Positions 15,478 to 25,000 of a DNA stretch of 64,000 bases are shown here, one piece after another (within the stretch, counting starts at the first letter, position 1; each line of letters starts with the position of its first letter). The stretch is from NCBI GenBank assembly GCA_947169115.1, contig CAMVOK010000001.1:186001-250000 (forward strand), given 5' to 3'. Source of the stretch: an uncultured Prevotellaceae bacterium. Lineage in GTDB: Bacteria > Bacteroidota > Bacteroidia > Bacteroidales > Bacteroidaceae. Position numbers and translations under genes: made by a program. Under the pieces are notes generated by a model. The model was not told the origin of the DNA and did not search any database. It saw only the letters and a program-made list of their open reading frames with translations.

Positions 15478-17199
15478 ATGTCTTATTTAGTACTTTTTAA
15501 ACTTCTGGGGTCATTGGCTTTGTTAATGTTCGGTATGAAGTCGATGAGCGAAGCACTTCAGAAGATGGCGGGTCCACAGTTGCGACACGTTTTGGGTGCA
15601 ATGACTACTAATCGTTTCACGGGTATGCTCACGGGCACCTTCGTAACCGCTGCAGTGCAATCGTCAACGGCTACGACCCTGATGACGGTGTCTTTCGTCA
15701 ACGCTGGTCTGTTGACGCTGGCTCAGGCCATTTCCGTTATCATGGGAGCCAACATCGGTACTACGCTAACGGCTTGGATTATGTCGGCAGGAATATCGTT
15801 TGACGTTAGCAACTTGGCTTTCCCTGCTTTTTTCGTGGGTATTATATTGATATATCAGAAGCGTTACCGCTATATCGGTGATTTCCTTTTTGGCATAGCT
15901 TTCCTTGTCTTTGCTTTGGCTACATTGAGGGCAACAGGCCAGGATATGCATTTGGGTGAGAATCAGGTCGTGCTTGATTTCTTTGCCTCATTTGACCCCA
16001 ATTCGTTTTCTACTACCCTCATATTCTTGTTGCTGGGTGGTGTGCTCACGTTCTGTGTTCAGTCATCTGCTGCCGTGATGGCCATCACCATGATACTTTG
16101 TTCAAGTGGTGCACTGCCCATTTATCAAGGTATTGCCTTGGTTATGGGCGAAAACATCGGAACCACGGTGACATCCAATCTGGCAGCTATGTCGGCGAAC
16201 ACCCAGGCTCGTCGTGCAGCACTTGCTCACCTGTTCTTTAATGTCTTTGGTGTTATTTGGATTCTCTTTGTTTTCCGTCCTTTTGTTGATGCTGTTTGTG
16301 GCCTTGTGGGCTATGATGTCACCTTAGACAAGATGAAGGTCGGAGCGGAGATGTTCTTGGCCAATGCAGCCAAACTTAGTTTTGTACTGGCGGCATTCCA
16401 TACTTGTTTTAACGTGGTAAATACGGCCATATTGATATGGTTCATCCCTCAAATTGAGCGTTTGGTTTGTTGGGTGATTAAGTCTAAGAAGGTGGATGAA
16501 GAAGAAGACTTCCGTTTGCACTTTATTACTGCTGGCTTCATGAAGACCCCAGAACTTTCTGTGCTTGAAGCCCAGAAGGAGATACAGCAGTTTGCCCTGC
16601 GTATTCAGCGTATGTTCGGTATGGTGCGCGAATTGCTTACCGAGAAAGACGAGAAACAGTTTAACAAGATGTACTCCCGTATAGAAAAGTATGAGGGAAT
16701 ATCGGATAGCATGGAACTAGAGATTGCTAAATATCTCGACGAGGTGTCCGATGCTCATCTTTCTGATGATACCAAGGCCAAGATTCGTGCCATGCTTCGT
16801 GAGATTTCGGAAATTGAGTCTATTGGTGATGCATGTTACAACATGGCTCGTACCATATCCCGAAAATATCAGGGCAAGCAAGACCATTTCATTGAAAAAC
16901 AGTACGAGCATATCCATCAGATGATGGAGCTCACCGATCAGGCCTTGACGCAAATGAACAGACTCATGGGCGGTCGCAAGGAGGCATTTGACATCAACCG
17001 TACCAAGAATCTCGAGAACGAAATTAACAACTATCGTAACCAATTGAAGTCACAGAATATCAGTGATATCAACAATCACGAATATACGTATGCTGTTGGT
17101 ACAATTTATATGGATTTGATTAACGAATGCGAAAAACTGGGTGACTATGTTGTGAATGTCGTTGAGGCACGTATGGGAATGCGTCAGCGCTTGGCATAG
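15478..17199 (+). CDS. Na/Pi cotransporter family protein (NptA/YjbB type) with PhoU-like C-terminal domain
   Basis: 573-residue inner-membrane protein. The two Na/Pi-cotransporter repeats are visible: QSSTATTLMTVSFVNAG near residue 60 followed by GANIGTT near 95, and QSSAAVMAITMILC near 197 followed by GENIGTTVTS near 224. After about residue 345 a soluble, helical, charged region follows, typical of the PhoU-like domain fused to this family. It probably exports or imports phosphate in exchange for sodium. Monocistronic, with a terminator behind it. Confidence 0.92.
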   Translation: MSYLVLFKLLGSLALLMFGMKSMSEALQKMAGPQLRHVLGAMTTNRFTGMLTGTFVTAAVQSSTATTLMTVSFVNAGLLTLAQAISVIMGANIGTTLTAWIMSAGISFDVSNLAFPAFFVGIILIYQKRYRYIGDFLFGIAFLVFALATLRATGQDMHLGENQVVLDFFASFDPNSFSTTLIFLLLGGVLTFCVQSSAAVMAITMILCSSGALPIYQGIALVMGENIGTTVTSNLAAMSANTQARRAALAHLFFNVFGVIWILFVFRPFVDAVCGLVGYDVTLDKMKVGAEMFLANAAKLSFVLAAFHTCFNVVNTAILIWFIPQIERLVCWVIKSKKVDEEEDFRLHFITAGFMKTPELSVLEAQKEIQQFALRIQRMFGMVRELLTEKDEKQFNKMYSRIEKYEGISDSMELEIAKYLDEVSDAHLSDDTKAKIRAMLREISEIESIGDACYNMARTISRKYQGKQDHFIEKQYEHIHQMMELTDQALTQMNRLMGGRKEAFDINRTKNLENEINNYRNQLKSQNISDINNHEYTYAVGTIYMDLINECEKLGDYVVNVVEARMGMRQRLA

Positions 17200-17226
17200 A
17201 CGTGATTCCTGTTTTTGGTGTACAGA

Positions 17227-17254
17227 AAAGGCCCGATGTGCATCGGGCCTTTTC
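17227..17254 (+). terminator. Intrinsic terminator after the Na/Pi cotransporter gene
   Basis: AAAAGGCCCGATG and CATCGGGCCTTTT form a near-perfect stem with a 2-nt centre, followed by a pyrimidine-rich tract. Confidence 0.85.
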
Positions 17255-17362
17255 TTCTTCTATATGTGGGTTAAATTCAACGTTTTCGTTAAGCCAAATG
17301 ACCAAAGCGAAGCTTGTTTCAGCTTTGGCATGACGAGAAAGGGTCGAATATAATTCAACTTC

Positions 17363-20257
17363 TCACTTGAATTTTGGCTTAAGTTCATCGGGCGAATCAT
17401 TTGTGTGCATGTCAACCTTGGGTGCCTCACGGGTGAAGAAATCGCTGATTTCATCGAACGAAAGCTTAAGTGAAGGGGCAAACTCACGACTTTGCATGTA
17501 ACTGAGGATGGCATGGCGCATCTGTCGGGCAACAAGGCGGTTTTGGAGATTGTTCTTGATGTCCATGGTTGTCATTATCAGGCTTCCTTTTCCTACACGA
17601 GCTTCTATGAACATGCCGAGTTTTCGTGAGAGATGCCATGTGTCAATGGGTTGGATGGGCGACTGATATTCCTTGGGGAGAGCTGTGAGATTCATTACCT
17701 GGGCATTGTTCAGTAATTCCCACCAGTTCAGATTTCCCCATGTATCAGAAGGAAACTCGCGGAACAAAGGATGGTTGGTGTCTATATAGGCTCCAGTGGT
17801 GTGGGGAGGACGCATCTTAAACCAACTTGTATTCCAGAATACGGGAAGGTAAGTCTGACGAACATCGCTACCTAACTTTATCTTTCCTGCAGCAGTGATA
17901 AGAACCTTTCCTCCCTTCTCCAGTGTTCTCTGGGCCATGCCATCGAGACTGTCTGTGATATAGATGTCCTTGGAATCTATTTCAGCCAGTTCTTTCGGAT
18001 ATACCCAAAACTCCCACGAATTAAAAATATCTTTGCCGATGAATACAGAAAGAAGGAGTTTGGTTGGTTGTTGGAAACGTGACAGCGGCATGGATATGGT
18101 TCCAATGTCGGGTGTCTTTCCAATGGGTATGTTTTGCTTGCCCAGCGAGCCACTATGCAGTATCTGTCGTTTTTCATCGGAAATGGTGTATCGGGGTTCC
18201 ACGTCAACAAGCCTGCCATAATAGGCGTTGTACATGGCAATGGGTACGGATAATGTGTCAGCAGAACTAAAGACGAATCTTGGGAATTTTGCAAGAGGCA
18301 CGATGGGGAAGCAGAATTGAGTCCACTCATCAACCGTACAATACCCCTTTTCTTTCCAGAACACATTAAGAACTCCTTCAAGCGCAGTGCCTTGTCCGCT
18401 GTAGTCGTTCAAGCCGAGAAGTTGGAATCCAGCATAGTCGGGCGTTCTTAGGTTTCGTTCTATCTCGTATTTATAGCAAAGTGTCTGTAACTTTCCACTT
18501 GCCATGAGGAACTTTTCGGCTTGACCTTCCATACCATTATCGTGGAGCAAATCGGCAAATATCTCAAAATTGCCCGCCTTGTTGACTCCTGTATATAGAC
18601 GTACCTCCTTTAAGTCGGGAAAGGCACACCACTGCCCCTGCTCGTGTGCGATAATGGGGCTGTTATTGTCTTCCTTCCCTTGATAGTTACGTGGCCGTAG
18701 TATGTCATTGAGATAATCATCGTCACTCGATGGCGCGTGACGACTCCAATTCAGCCCTCGTCCACCGCCTTTTACGTGATACTCGCTCAGATCGTCCCAT
18801 TGCCATCCACCACCGACACTGGCACCGCAGTAAATGCGGCGTGGGTCTGTTTTTTTCCAGTGATTAACCCATTGGTTGGTATATTTTACCCAATTCCCAG
18901 CAGGTTCGTTTCCCGATGCCATCATTAGGAATGAGGGATGGTTGCCATAAGTGTCCAAGATGCGTTGTGTTTCCTCCATCAAGTATTTGTCGATGGTCAT
19001 TCCTGCTCCCAGTTTCACACCATGGTTAGGCCATGTAGGACCTTCTGGTTGCAGGTATAGACCAATGCGGTCGGCAACGGCAAAGGCCGCTTCTGGTGGA
19101 CAGTACGAATGGAAACGTATGTGGTTAAGTCCATAATCTTTGCATTGGCGGAAAATGCGTTCCCATTCGGCTTCGTCGGTTGGGGGGTATCCGGTGTTTG
19201 GGAAAGTACAGTTTTCCACAGTTCCACGCAAGAAAATGGGATGCCCGTTAAGGTAAATCTGACGGCCTTGGATGGCTATGTTTCGCATTCCGAAGTCACT
19301 CTCGTAGGTGTCCCGGTCATTGACCGAGAGGGATAAATGGTATAGATTGGGGTGAAATTCGTCCCATAATAGTATATTACCAAGGTTGATGTCGAATTGC
19401 ATTTCATGATCCTCATACATAAAATACTCATCAAAAACAACTTGATTGTTCGGGTCGCTAATGATGAGGTGTATGAGTGGAGTCGCATCTGTGAATCGCA
19501 GATGGCTGCCCAGTTCTGCTACGACAGATACCATTTTTTCGTTTACGTCGGGATATATGCGGACATTGTTGACCCAAGCATCACGGGGGGTGCGTTGTAG
19601 TTCTATGCGACCAGTAATGCCATTCCAGTCGCCTTGTGTTTGGTCTGTGACAGAGTGTGAGTCCTGTCCCACACCCACTCCGTCTATACCATTGTATATG
19701 CGGATGGCGATGTGGTTGCGCTCTCCTGAATTAACATAATCGGAGATGTCGAACTCATGAGGAGTTGATAAACTTTTCTGGTGGCCTACTTGTTCTCCGT
19801 TGACATAGACGGTTGTTTCTATATGTGGACGTTCGAGATAGAGTAATACGCGTTCTCCGCTCCATGATTGAGGAAGATAGAATCCGCGCCGATACCATGC
19901 AGTACCAACGTAATGTTTGGTCGGGGTTAGGAAGAATGGGAACTTGATATTGTCGGCAAGTCGGTATTTCTCCATGTACGGATTGAAGTAGAACGAAGAG
20001 TCATAGAGTGATCCAATCCATTTCGTCTCTAGCGATGGCGCATCGCCTTTGTCTTGCTCGGGCATAGAGCCAGGCAACATGATATAGTCGGAGAGATCTC
20101 GGTTGTACCATTGTTGTTCAATACCAACATCAGTCCTGTCTATCTCAAATTGCCATGTGCCAGAAAGATCTATGATGTTTTGGGCTTGTAGGTCTGAAAA
20201 TTGAAAGTTAAAAATGGAAAACAGTAAGGCCAGCGATAGTTTACGTAGCATATTCAT
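17363..20257 (-). CDS. Glycoside hydrolase family 2 protein, exported
   Basis: 964 residues with the GH2 order: signal peptide to about residue 26, jelly-roll sugar-binding domain (about 27-220, HYVGTAWYRRGFYLP), immunoglobulin-like domain (about 225-325), then a TIM barrel. The predicted acid/base is Glu451 in SGNEP; a candidate nucleophile is Glu539 in AHEQG. The roughly 350 residues behind the barrel include a further beta-rich region. Likely a periplasmic exo-acting beta-glycosidase; the substrate is not readable. It starts 3 nt after the stop of the dehydratase gene, so the two are probably co-translated. Part of the signal peptide (IFNFQFS) is encoded by a TTTTCAATTT-type repeat. Confidence 0.87.
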   Translation of the reverse strand: MNMLRKLSLALLFSIFNFQFSDLQAQNIIDLSGTWQFEIDRTDVGIEQQWYNRDLSDYIMLPGSMPEQDKGDAPSLETKWIGSLYDSSFYFNPYMEKYRLADNIKFPFFLTPTKHYVGTAWYRRGFYLPQSWSGERVLLYLERPHIETTVYVNGEQVGHQKSLSTPHEFDISDYVNSGERNHIAIRIYNGIDGVGVGQDSHSVTDQTQGDWNGITGRIELQRTPRDAWVNNVRIYPDVNEKMVSVVAELGSHLRFTDATPLIHLIISDPNNQVVFDEYFMYEDHEMQFDINLGNILLWDEFHPNLYHLSLSVNDRDTYESDFGMRNIAIQGRQIYLNGHPIFLRGTVENCTFPNTGYPPTDEAEWERIFRQCKDYGLNHIRFHSYCPPEAAFAVADRIGLYLQPEGPTWPNHGVKLGAGMTIDKYLMEETQRILDTYGNHPSFLMMASGNEPAGNWVKYTNQWVNHWKKTDPRRIYCGASVGGGWQWDDLSEYHVKGGGRGLNWSRHAPSSDDDYLNDILRPRNYQGKEDNNSPIIAHEQGQWCAFPDLKEVRLYTGVNKAGNFEIFADLLHDNGMEGQAEKFLMASGKLQTLCYKYEIERNLRTPDYAGFQLLGLNDYSGQGTALEGVLNVFWKEKGYCTVDEWTQFCFPIVPLAKFPRFVFSSADTLSVPIAMYNAYYGRLVDVEPRYTISDEKRQILHSGSLGKQNIPIGKTPDIGTISMPLSRFQQPTKLLLSVFIGKDIFNSWEFWVYPKELAEIDSKDIYITDSLDGMAQRTLEKGGKVLITAAGKIKLGSDVRQTYLPVFWNTSWFKMRPPHTTGAYIDTNHPLFREFPSDTWGNLNWWELLNNAQVMNLTALPKEYQSPIQPIDTWHLSRKLGMFIEARVGKGSLIMTTMDIKNNLQNRLVARQMRHAILSYMQSREFAPSLKLSFDEISDFFTREAPKVDMHTNDSPDELKPKFK

Positions 20258-20260
20258 AAT

Positions 20261-22246
20261 TTAATTTTCAACTTCTGTTTCCTCCTTGTCTAATATTTCG
20301 TACTTCGAGTTGTTTGATTTGAACTCAGGTACAATTTCTTTCATCTTTCGTACGATTTCCATGTCATCGTACTGTTGAGCTATACTGAAAAGTTCTTCAA
20401 TCTGTTTACAAATCTCTTCGAAGTTTTGTTCGCGGATGCTTGCGATGCGTATTTTGCTGTTGAAGGTGGGCTTTGTCCCTTCTTGTTCGTTAAGAACTTC
20501 TTCGTAGAGTTTCTCGCCAGGACGTAAGCCTGTGTACTTTATCTCCACATTCTTTGCACCGCTTAGGCTTATCATACGTTTAGCCAAGTCTGCAATCTTT
20601 ACTGGATTGCCCATGTCAAATACAAATATTTCTCCACCATTCCCTTTTGTTCCAGCTTCGAGAACAAGTTGGCAGGCTTCGGGAATAAGCATGAAATAGC
20701 GTATGATATTAGGGTCGGTAACGGTGACAGGACCACCCTTCTTGATTTGTTCGCGGAACAAAGGAATAACACTGCCGTTGGAACCCAGAACATTGCCGAA
20801 TCGTGTGGTGACGAACTGGGTGGTTTCCTGCTCCAACTTGTTTTCCCATCTCTCCATCTTCAGTTTGCGGTCAAGGCTTTGCACATACATTTCACATATA
20901 CGTTTCGAGCATCCCATGACGTTAGTGGGATTCACGGCTTTGTCTGTTGATACCATGACAAATTTCCGTACCCCGTATTTTACACTGAGGTCTGCAATAA
21001 CCTTCGTTCCGTATATATTGTTGTGAACAGCCTCTCCTGGATTGTCCTCCATCATGGGCACGTGTTTGTAGGCTGCGGCATGGAATACATATTCGGGACG
21101 GAAATCCTGGAATATTTGTTCCATACGATTGGGGTTGCAAATACTTGTAACGATGGTTTGTGCTTTTATGTTGGGAAAGTCTTTGGCCATCATCAGACGG
21201 ATGTCGTGTTCTGGTGTCTCAGCTTGGTCGATGAGAACCATACTGTCTGGTTTGAAGTTGGCTACTTGACGTACAATTTCGGATCCAATGCTTCCAGCAG
21301 CACCAGTGATAAGTATGCGTTTCCCTGTTAGTTCCTCTCCGACAGTTTTCATGTCGACTTGAATCTCGTCGCGTGGCAACAAATCCTCCACGCTGACCTC
21401 CTTTAGAACCATAGCATGCATTTCGGGCACTTTTTCATTTGTTTGGGAGTTATCCGTCATGTTTGAGTCGTAGAGCCTTTCTTCCAACATATAGATGTGT
21501 ACTCCGTGGCTGATAAGAATGTCTTGCAGAGCTTCGTCGTTCTGAAATTCTTTAATGCGTAAGGGGGATACCAATACGGCTTCGATACCATGTTTTTCAA
21601 TGGCTTTCACTAACCTGTCCCTTTTGCAATAAACCTTTTCGCCCATTAATCGAGAATGATTAAAGTTGGGCTGAGGAGAAATAAAGCCTCGGAGTATGAA
21701 TTGTGTGGGCTTCTGTCCACGTATGTTTTTTGCCAATGTTACTCCACCATCGTTCACCCCATAGATGAAGGTTTTCAGTGCTCGTTTGTCGGAAGTGGTG
21801 ATATCATAAAGTAATTTTACCAAAACTCGCATAGTCCACATGACCACTGTCGCAATCAGGAACATGAGCATAATCATTCGACTATTGAAGTAGTCGAAAT
21901 GTTTGGTCGGTAGGTAGAAATAAATGGGGTAGTGTAGAATCCATATCGTCACCATGGCCAGTATGTTGGCTAAAGCTACACGTTGAAGGTCAATGAACGA
22001 AGAGTAACGTATGATTCCTGCATAGGAACTAAATATTTTGAAACACAATATACAGATGGGAATGTATATGAGCATAACATTGCAAATGGCATGGAAATGT
22101 ACCATGGTTTGGTAACCACGGTAGAACATCCAATGGGCAAAAATGGCAGATGCAAAGATAATGGCACAGTCAAGTATGAGAATACACCAATAAGGTAACG
22201 AATTGCGTTTGAAATACCAATTCAGAATTTTATCAAAGAATTCCAT
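20261..22246 (-). CDS. Polysaccharide biosynthesis nucleotide-sugar 4,6-dehydratase (CapD/WbpM-like), membrane-bound
   Basis: 661 residues. Four N-terminal transmembrane segments (about residues 15-135) precede a CoA-binding-like Rossmann domain (FIYGVNDGGVTLA) and an SDR epimerase/dehydratase domain. The NAD-binding GAAGSIGSEIVRQ lies near residue 305, HAAAYKHVPMME near 380, and MVSTDKAVNPTNVMGCSKR near 420 holds the catalytic region (the usual Tyr of YxxxK is Cys/Met-like here, as in this WbpM subgroup). RPGEKLYEE follows. Such enzymes make 4-keto-6-deoxy UDP-HexNAc for surface glycans. I start at 22246 since a strong promoter at 22285-22316 excludes the longer ORF start. Confidence 0.88.
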   Translation of the reverse strand: MEFFDKILNWYFKRNSLPYWCILILDCAIIFASAIFAHWMFYRGYQTMVHFHAICNVMLIYIPICILCFKIFSSYAGIIRYSSFIDLQRVALANILAMVTIWILHYPIYFYLPTKHFDYFNSRMIMLMFLIATVVMWTMRVLVKLLYDITTSDKRALKTFIYGVNDGGVTLAKNIRGQKPTQFILRGFISPQPNFNHSRLMGEKVYCKRDRLVKAIEKHGIEAVLVSPLRIKEFQNDEALQDILISHGVHIYMLEERLYDSNMTDNSQTNEKVPEMHAMVLKEVSVEDLLPRDEIQVDMKTVGEELTGKRILITGAAGSIGSEIVRQVANFKPDSMVLIDQAETPEHDIRLMMAKDFPNIKAQTIVTSICNPNRMEQIFQDFRPEYVFHAAAYKHVPMMEDNPGEAVHNNIYGTKVIADLSVKYGVRKFVMVSTDKAVNPTNVMGCSKRICEMYVQSLDRKLKMERWENKLEQETTQFVTTRFGNVLGSNGSVIPLFREQIKKGGPVTVTDPNIIRYFMLIPEACQLVLEAGTKGNGGEIFVFDMGNPVKIADLAKRMISLSGAKNVEIKYTGLRPGEKLYEEVLNEQEGTKPTFNSKIRIASIREQNFEEICKQIEELFSIAQQYDDMEIVRKMKEIVPEFKSNNSKYEILDKEETEVEN

Positions 22247-22284
22247 ATTTTTTGTTATTTCTTTAAAATTATAATGTCTGACTG

Positions 22285-22316
22285 CAAAGTTAACAGACTT
22301 TAATCGGTTTTCCAAA
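22285..22316 (-). promoter_or_regulatory. Promoter of the dehydratase-GH2 operon
   Basis: On the minus strand TTTG (22316-22313), a 20-nt spacer, TAACTTTG (22292-22285). It starts about 18 bp after the stop of the DUF4421 gene and fixes the dehydratase start at 22246. Confidence 0.8.
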
Positions 22317-22333
22317 TTTTAGTGAGGGAAATG

Positions 22334-23338
22334 TCAAAAACGCATTCCAACAAATGCTCTCATACGCCATTTGTTGTTCCCAACCTGCAGCTTATCGCGA
22401 TCGCCGATAAGGGTATAATTGAAAACCATCGTACCACCAGCAAAATAACGGCCAAAGTTGCGTACCAAGGCCACTCGTCCAGTTAGGATGAATTCAGGAA
22501 AATGGTAGGGCATTTTTTGAATATCGGAACCTGCCCACTGACGAGCGTGGCTGTAAACGATAAACGTGGGTAGTGCAGAGGTATGAAGCAACCAGTTGCG
22601 TTTAATGACGAAATTGTATCCGTAGCCAGCTCCAACACCGACATTGGCGGCTTTCAGACGTACGATGTTGTAGCCCAAATCCGTTTTCTCCGAGGTGTGC
22701 AGTTTTTGCCATTGTAGCGAGGCTCCAAGCATAAAACTACCAGCAGAACGCTTCTGTATGTATGATTGACTAAAGGCAGCAGGGTATGAGAACTTCTTAT
22801 GATTGAAGGCGTAATAATAATTGAAGTTGAATGAACGAAGGCTAATCATGTCTTTCCCGAGTTCTATGCGTGGCGCATCGCCCTTCTGTGTCCATCCTCG
22901 TACGTTTTTTGCTCTTTGTACGATGATGTCGAATCCCATGCGATTGTAATACTCGTTGGTGTTGTATTCGAAGTCATTATACCATCCAACAATGCTGCTG
23001 GGGTTAAAAGTTAGGGCTAATGTGATTCCTGAATATGAACCTGCCAAACTGACTGTGTTTTTGCTTTTGTTCGATGAATGGGTACGTAGCTTTTCTCCGC
23101 CGGCTATTCCTTTTGTATCTACGGAAGAGCCAGTTAGGTTATACCTTGCCTTTACTGTCCATCGTGTTTGTGGTCGGGTGATATAGTTCGTATCCACGGA
23201 TATGTTATAATAGCGGTTGCCTAACCACTTGTCAACTCGTCCCCAGAATTCTTTGAAACGGTCGCGTTCCTTTTCCTCTGCCTGGGTGGGGGATAGTCCT
23301 ACAAAAAGTAGAAAATATATAAATAAATAATGTCTCAT
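22334..23338 (-). CDS. DUF4421 family outer-membrane protein
   Basis: 334-residue protein with a signal peptide (MRHYLFIYFLLFVGLSPTQA) and many alternating aromatic/polar strands ending in MRAFVGMRF with a C-terminal Phe, as in outer-membrane beta-barrels. It resembles DUF4421 proteins of Bacteroidetes, whose role is unknown. The track's start at 23356 falls inside the -7 element, so the start must be 23344 or 23338; I chose 23338 since it leaves a short leader. Confidence 0.8.
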   Translation of the reverse strand: MRHYLFIYFLLFVGLSPTQAEEKERDRFKEFWGRVDKWLGNRYYNISVDTNYITRPQTRWTVKARYNLTGSSVDTKGIAGGEKLRTHSSNKSKNTVSLAGSYSGITLALTFNPSSIVGWYNDFEYNTNEYYNRMGFDIIVQRAKNVRGWTQKGDAPRIELGKDMISLRSFNFNYYYAFNHKKFSYPAAFSQSYIQKRSAGSFMLGASLQWQKLHTSEKTDLGYNIVRLKAANVGVGAGYGYNFVIKRNWLLHTSALPTFIVYSHARQWAGSDIQKMPYHFPEFILTGRVALVRNFGRYFAGGTMVFNYTLIGDRDKLQVGNNKWRMRAFVGMRF

Positions 23339-23353
23339 TCTCATTTCGGACAA

Positions 23354-23386
23354 CAAAGGTAGGAAATAAATGGGAGAAAATAGAAA
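23354..23386 (-). promoter_or_regulatory. Promoter of the DUF4421 gene
   Basis: On the minus strand TTTC (23386-23383), a 21-nt spacer, TACCTTTG (23361-23354). The leader to the start codon is under 12 nt. Confidence 0.6.
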
Positions 23387-23497
23387 GATGCATATAAAAC
23401 TTTCTCTTTAAGAGAGAAACTTCCTATTTTAGTCGGTTGATTATGGGGAGAATGAAAGTTTTTCTGACTTTAAATCGTCCATATCAGAATAAATCCT

Positions 23498-23505
23498 TAA
23501 CTTTG
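23498..23505 (+). promoter_or_regulatory. -7 element upstream of rpoN
   Basis: TAACTTTG, 28 bp before the rpoN ATG. No convincing -33 TTTG lies at the right distance. Confidence 0.5.
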
Positions 23506-23533
23506 CATACTATTATAAAAGCAATTTTCTCGT

Positions 23534-25000
23534 ATGCCTCGTAATTCTCAGGGACAGGGCGCCTATCAGGTGCAGACACAGGTGCAACAACTTACACCTC
23601 AACAGGTGCTGTTGGTGCGCCTTACTGAGATGCCCTTGAATGGTTTACGCGAGCGTATTGAGAAAGAACTGGAAGATAACCCTTGGTTGCAGGGTGAACG
23701 TGGCGAGGGAGCCAACATGCCCGATAACGATGTTTCTCCAGACCATTCTGAACATGCAGAATCCTCAGAGTTTACTGAGAACTCAGACCATACGGAAACT
23801 TTTGAAACTTCTGACTCATACGACGATATAGATGATGGTATACCCTATGACCCGAATGTAGATCGTCAGCCTCGAGAAATTGGGGATGTTTTTGAGTCTT
23901 TTTTTGACCATCTTGTGGACCAACTTAGTGAGTATGATTTAAATAGTCATGAGCGTGAGGTAATGAAATATCTTATTGGCTCTCTGGCCGATGATGGTTT
24001 GTTGCGAGTTCCTTTACAACAGATAGCGGATGAGATGGATATTTATCAGAACATCTCGACATCTGTGGACGAATTGCATCGTTTGTTGACAACAGTCCTT
24101 CAGCAGATGGATCCTCCTGGTGTCGGGGCCCGTGACCTTCGTGAATGTCTGATGTTACAGGCACGCCGTAATTATCGGGGTGAGGCACGCGAACAGTTAC
24201 TTACTTTATTTCAACGTTATTGGGATGATTTCGCTCATTTGCGATGGGCGCGTATTCAGCATGTTTTGAAACTTGACGACCTTGAACTTGAACATCTTCG
24301 ACAGCGAGTTCAGCGTTTGACTCCCCGCCCTGGGGGAAGCATAGGTGGAGACCATAGTGACAACCATTCAATTACTCCTGATTTTATCGTCGAAACGGAT
24401 GAAAACGGGGAGATACACATGACATTGAATGAGGGGGATATTCCTCGTTTAACAATAAGTCCAGATGCAGAAGATGAGATGCATATGCCAGTTGCAACGA
24501 AGAGCGAGCGTGAGGCGATGGCATATCTGCGTCAGCAAGTGGCAGGAGCTCAGATGTTTATTGACGCAATTGCTCAGCGACGGGAAACTATGCTGAAGAC
24601 GATGAGGGCGATTATTCGTCTTCAGCGCCCTTTTTTTCTTGAAGGCGATGAAACTTTATTGCGACCGATGAAGTTAGAGGATGTAGCCAGTCAGACAGGT
24701 CAGGACATAAGCACTGTCAGTCGTGTTTCGAATAGTAAGTATGTACAGACAGACCATGGTATTTATCCTTTGCGTTGGTTCTTTACGTCAGCAGCTCGTC
24801 AGAATGGCGATGAGGTTACGGTGAGGAAAATACTTCAAGCATTAAAGAAATTGGTAGATGAAGAAGATAAAACTCGCCCGTTGAGTGACGAACGTCTTGT
24901 GGTTTTGTTGCGTGCGGGTGGATATGATGTTGCCCGACGAACCGTGGCAAAATATCGTACACAATTGGGGATAGCTGAAAGTAGATTGAGAAAAAAATGA
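23534..25000 (+). CDS. rpoN: RNA polymerase sigma-54 factor
   Basis: 488 residues with the sigma-54 layout: Gln/Leu-rich region I (QVQTQVQQLTPQQVLLVRLTEM), acidic region II enriched in Ser, Glu and Asp (about residues 55-110), a core-binding region with MDPPGVGARDLRECL, the helix-turn-helix (LEDVASQTGQDISTVSRVSNSKYVQT) near residue 380, and the RpoN box ARRTVAKYRTQLGI near 470 that reads the -24 element. It lets core RNA polymerase open promoters only with an AAA+ activator; no such activator is in this window. The next ORF overlaps its stop by 4 nt. Confidence 0.96.
   Translation: MPRNSQGQGAYQVQTQVQQLTPQQVLLVRLTEMPLNGLRERIEKELEDNPWLQGERGEGANMPDNDVSPDHSEHAESSEFTENSDHTETFETSDSYDDIDDGIPYDPNVDRQPREIGDVFESFFDHLVDQLSEYDLNSHEREVMKYLIGSLADDGLLRVPLQQIADEMDIYQNISTSVDELHRLLTTVLQQMDPPGVGARDLRECLMLQARRNYRGEAREQLLTLFQRYWDDFAHLRWARIQHVLKLDDLELEHLRQRVQRLTPRPGGSIGGDHSDNHSITPDFIVETDENGEIHMTLNEGDIPRLTISPDAEDEMHMPVATKSEREAMAYLRQQVAGAQMFIDAIAQRRETMLKTMRAIIRLQRPFFLEGDETLLRPMKLEDVASQTGQDISTVSRVSNSKYVQTDHGIYPLRWFFTSAARQNGDEVTVRKILQALKKLVDEEDKTRPLSDERLVVLLRAGGYDVARRTVAKYRTQLGIAESRLRKK

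Noticed and set aside
22247-22315. Upstream extension of the dehydratase ORF to 22315
   Set aside because: It would place the start inside a full consensus promoter; the ATG at 22246 gives a normal membrane-protein start.
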